Assembly: GCA_902783745.1 (NCBI GenBank)
Contig: CACZRY010000084.1
Coordinates: forward strand, 1 to 8,565
Direction of reading: 5' to 3'
DNA from: an uncultured Erysipelotrichaceae bacterium
GTDB taxonomy: Bacteria; Bacillota_I; Bacilli_A; Acholeplasmatales; Anaeroplasmataceae
Length of the DNA stretch: 8,565 nucleotides
A program made the position numbers and the translations under genes. Below the pieces are notes generated by a model. It was not told the origin of the DNA and did not search any database. It saw only the letters and a list, made by a program, of their open reading frames with translations. Below, piece by piece: positions 6,802 through 8,565 of the stretch. Numbering within the stretch: position 1 is the first letter of the stretch; each line of letters begins with the position of its first letter.

Positions 6802-7668
6802 ATGATTCTTTTTTGTTGCTTTAACATCTTCAATATAATAATCCTGTGGACCAAAGAATCTTTTTGCAACTAAGAATGCTATACCAGATATTATAAATAA
6901 TACTGATAAAGCTAAAGATACAGGAATAGGTCCTAACATTAAAGGATCACCCTTTGCACCATTTAATCTTAATGATTCAGTTAAGCATCTAACAAGACCA
7001 TACCAAATTAGGTATAAGCCTATCATATCTCCTCTTCTTAGCTTCTTAAACTTTCTTCTTAAAACCATCATTAATCCTGCACCAAGTAAGCATAATGATG
7101 ATTCATATAAGAATACAGGATGATGATATGCACCATCAATCCACATATTATCAGCAAGGAATGGGAACCATTTAATTGCATCTGCTGCAATTACAGGTCC
7201 ATATAATTCATGGTTGAAGAAATTACCCCATCTACCAAATGCTTGTGCAACTAAAATACCAGGCATTGTAATATCAAATACCTTATAAATACTAATACCT
7301 TTAAATCTAGATAATCCAATTAAAGTTGCAACAGCACCGATAATACCACCTTGTATTGCAAGGCCAGATAATCCTGTGAATTCTCCATTCTTAAATCCTA
7401 ATACCTCTCCAAAATTAGAGAAACTTGATATATTAAATAATACATACCAAATTCTTGCGCATACTATCGCAACAGGTATTGTTATTACTGCAAAAAAGTA
7501 AACATCATCTGATGATATTCCAACTCTTTTTGCTTCTCTTAATACTAAATACATACCAACAACAATACCAGTTAAAATACATAATGCGTAAAACGCAATA
7601 GTAAATGGACCGATATTAAATGTAGATGGTACTACTAAATTAGAATTTAATAGTTCTTGTAAAAACAT
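6022..7668 (-). CDS. lgt: Lgt-PpaX fusion: prolipoprotein diacylglyceryl transferase joined to a HAD pyrophosphatase
   Basis: The 548-residue product joins two enzymes. Residues 1 to about 270 are Lgt, the multi-pass membrane enzyme that transfers diacylglycerol from phosphatidylglycerol to the lipobox cysteine of prolipoproteins. The Lgt signature GRWGNFFNHELYG is at 145-157, and the WYGLVRCLTE segment (222-231) supplies the second conserved Arg. Residues 290-548 are a HAD phosphatase closely resembling B. subtilis PpaX: motif I FDLDGT (295-300, Asp296 and Asp298), cap motifs FGPTLKETFSR and NKEHHDEY, motif II Ser near 395, motif III Lys428, and motif IV GDTLND (499-504). PpaX hydrolyses the pyrophosphate made when HprK dephosphorylates P-Ser-HPr. 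Joined codons at 250-300 contain no ATG, GTG or TTG, so PpaX cannot start separately there. Lgt ends on the cytoplasmic side, correct for PpaX. Oddities: Gln106 where E. coli Lgt has His103, and an acidic insert near 446-491. The start follows an AAGGAG at nine bases. Confidence 0.94.
   Translation of the reverse strand: MFLQELLNSNLVVPSTFNIGPFTIAFYALCILTGIVVGMYLVLREAKRVGISSDDVYFFAVITIPVAIVCARIWYVLFNISSFSNFGEVLGFKNGEFTGLSGLAIQGGIIGAVATLIGLSRFKGISIYKVFDITMPGILVAQAFGRWGNFFNHELYGPVIAADAIKWFPFLADNMWIDGAYHHPVFLYESSLCLLGAGLMMVLRRKFKKLRRGDMIGLYLIWYGLVRCLTESLRLNGAKGDPLMLGPIPVSLALSVLFIISGIAFLVAKRFFGPQDYYIEDVKATKKNHFDAVIFDLDGTLLDTKELITKTFVHTFEKFRPGYILSDSEVDSFFGPTLKETFSRYSESEEEINEMIAYYREYNKEHHDEYAKVFPGAKETLKQLKQKGYDIAIVSSKKSDMVSHGLEYFKLLQYVDVIIGEEEITEPKPSPEGIFSAIDQLIDAKNEAIKASLEVDLDTNNEVEEDTSNDENNKEEENSESSNDDKLIKKEDYHAIYVGDTLNDIKAAHNANIKACGVLYIKDPSIMLEAKPDYVINKLTEIINIVGE
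6196..6333 (-). other. Acidic low-complexity insert in the PpaX domain
   Basis: Residues of about 446-491 fall between HAD motif III (Lys428) and motif IV (Asp500/Asp504), where B. subtilis PpaX has only a short turn. The centre (454-485) is almost entirely Asp, Glu, Asn and Ser, for example NKEEENSESSNDDK. It keeps the reading frame and is bounded by normal HAD sequence, so it is an in-frame insertion likely to form a disordered surface loop. Confidence 0.8.
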
Positions 7669-7674
7669 ATAATA

Positions 7675-8565
7675 CTACTCCTTATTTGAAGCCTTAACAT
7701 TAACCTTGTTAACAAATTCTAAGGCTGAATTATAACCCATTAGCTTTAATTTTTCATTCATTGCGGCAGACTCTACTAACAATGAAACACTACGTCCTGC
7801 AAGAACTGGAATAGTAACTTTTGCGATTTCAGTATTAAAATATTTAACTTTTTCTGAATCTAGACCTAATCTATCGTAATACTTGCTTTCATCCCATTTT
7901 TGTAATTCAACAACAAGCTTAATTGCCTTTTTACTACGATAAGCACCAGCACCAAACATTTTAACAACATCAACAATACCGATACCTCTAATCTCCATAT
8001 AACGCTTTAATATTTCAGGAGATTCACCAACAAGGTTACCTGGTTCTTTTTCTAATATTTCAACTAAATCATCTGCAATTAACTGATGACCTCTTTTAAT
8101 TAAATCTAAGGCAGTTTCAGACTTACCAATACCACTCTTACCTATAATTAATGTACCCATACCATTAATATCCAATAATGTACCATGAACTGATAATCTT
8201 TCAGATAACTTATCTTGTAAATATGAGAATAGCTTTGATGAAGTTTGAGTTGTTCTTAATCTTGAACGGAAAACTGCAATATGATACTTTTCTGCCATAT
8301 CAATAAATATCTGATTAATCTTAACGTTAATAGAAAAAACTAAGCATGGAGGATTTAAAGAAAATATCTTTTCCACATTCTTTTCTATAACATCTTTTGG
8401 TTCACTTTCTAAAAATGATGCATCCTTAGAACCAATCAAACAGATTCTTGTGTTTTCAAAATAATCAAAGAATCCTGCAAACTCTAAGCCTGGTCTTGAT
8501 ACTTGATCTGATGTGATTTTTGCATCAATACCTTCCTTACCTGCAATAAGCTCTAAGCCATTATC
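7675..8565 (-). CDS. hprK: HPr kinase/phosphorylase (5' end cut by window)
   Basis: HprK is a cytoplasmic bifunctional enzyme. It phosphorylates HPr on Ser46 with ATP or pyrophosphate and reverses this with phosphate, controlling carbon catabolite repression. The reading frame is open to the window edge and shows 296 residues; comparison with the 310-residue B. subtilis protein suggests about 10-13 N-terminal residues are missing. The visible N-terminal domain includes NGLELIAGKEG (2-12) and SRPGLEFAGFFDYF (23-36). The kinase domain has the conserved His127 in SVHGTLLDI, a Walker A GKSGIGKS (142-149), ADD at 164-166, the HprK signature MEIRGIGIVDVV (190-201) and YDRLGLD (230-236). A TTG at 8439 is not the start, because conserved HprK sequence continues upstream of it. 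It is the first visible gene of the hprK-lgt::ppaX-whiA operon; its promoter lies outside the window. Confidence 0.96.
   Translation of the reverse strand, partial: DNGLELIAGKEGIDAKITSDQVSRPGLEFAGFFDYFENTRICLIGSKDASFLESEPKDVIEKNVEKIFSLNPPCLVFSINVKINQIFIDMAEKYHIAVFRSRLRTTQTSSKLFSYLQDKLSERLSVHGTLLDINGMGTLIIGKSGIGKSETALDLIKRGHQLIADDLVEILEKEPGNLVGESPEILKRYMEIRGIGIVDVVKMFGAGAYRSKKAIKLVVELQKWDESKYYDRLGLDSEKVKYFNTEIAKVTIPVLAGRSVSLLVESAAMNEKLKLMGYNSALEFVNKVNVKASNKE
7678..7683 (-). promoter_or_regulatory. Ribosome binding site of lgt::ppaX inside the last codons of hprK
   Basis: AAGGAG on the minus strand forms the last two sense codons of hprK (Lys-Glu) and is followed at once by the hprK TAG stop (7677-7675). 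The lgt ATG (7668-7666) lies nine bases downstream of it. Terminating hprK ribosomes thus sit on the lgt initiation site, which implies translational coupling. Confidence 0.85.

Noticed and set aside
6799..6864. Lgt and PpaX as two overlapping genes with a separate internal start
   Set aside because: No in-frame ATG, GTG or TTG exists around residues 250-300. A TTG and an ATG in that stretch after AGGA are out of frame. The first in-frame Met lies well inside the HAD cap.
7675..8439. Treating the TTG at 8439 as the start of a shorter, 254-residue HprK
   Set aside because: The 42 in-frame codons from 8440 to 8565 encode conserved HprK N-terminal sequence (LELIAGKEG, SRPGLEFAGFF), so the gene continues past the window edge.
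207..8565. Mycoplasma-type code in which TGA encodes Trp
   Set aside because: Trp is encoded by TGG (for example in the Lgt GRWGNF motif and the HprK QKWDE segment), and no conserved protein is interrupted by TGA.
1..8565. A defence system, prophage, transposon or biosynthetic cluster
   Set aside because: All five large genes but one are conserved core functions, and I see no transposase, integrase, nuclease system, inverted terminal repeats or attachment-site signature.

Overview
The window is a gene-dense, AT-rich stretch (roughly 30% G+C by eye) in which every recognisable gene lies on the minus strand, so transcription runs from high to low coordinates. Gene content points to a low-G+C Gram-positive bacterium of the Bacilli/Erysipelotrichia/Mollicutes-related type: HPr kinase/phosphorylase, PpaX-type phosphatase, WhiA, short AT-rich leaders, AGGAG ribosome binding sites and strong intrinsic terminators. 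TGG encodes Trp and no gene is interrupted by TGA, which argues against the Mycoplasma/Spiroplasma code. I cannot name a genus.

Layout in transcription order. (1) 8565-5090 is a tightly packed operon: hprK (its extreme 5' end lies outside the window), a fused lgt::ppaX gene, then whiA, with gaps of 6 and 2 bases and a clear terminator at 5052-5085. (2) 4965-3751 is a single gene for an unrecognised membrane-anchored extracytoplasmic protein. It has its own extended -10 promoter, a perfect 16-bp palindrome over its -35 region, and a terminator at 3704-3727. (3) 3677-207 is a long Tex-family gene whose product carries six S1 RNA-binding repeats instead of the usual one; it ends at a strong terminator (121-160). 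(4) At the left edge, a near-consensus sigma-A promoter with a dyad over its -10 drives a gene of which only eight codons are visible; they resemble the N-terminus of PadR-family repressors.

How the genes fit together. HprK phosphorylates HPr on Ser and removes that phosphate by phosphorolysis, which yields pyrophosphate. PpaX hydrolyses pyrophosphate, so hprK and the ppaX half of the fusion are functional partners in carbon-catabolite signalling. Lgt (lipoprotein lipidation) has long been a neighbour of hprK and ppaX in Firmicutes, and here it has become physically joined to PpaX, placing the phosphatase on the inner face of the membrane. WhiA is a conserved DNA-binding protein linked to division and growth in Firmicutes. 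Tex with six S1 repeats is presumably an RNA- or ribosome-associated factor.

I see no mobile element, CRISPR array, tRNA/rRNA or defence system. No intergenic gap exceeds about 185 bases. The unusual content is architectural: the Lgt-PpaX fusion with an acidic insert in its catalytic domain, the expanded Tex-S1 protein, and two promoter-embedded palindromes.
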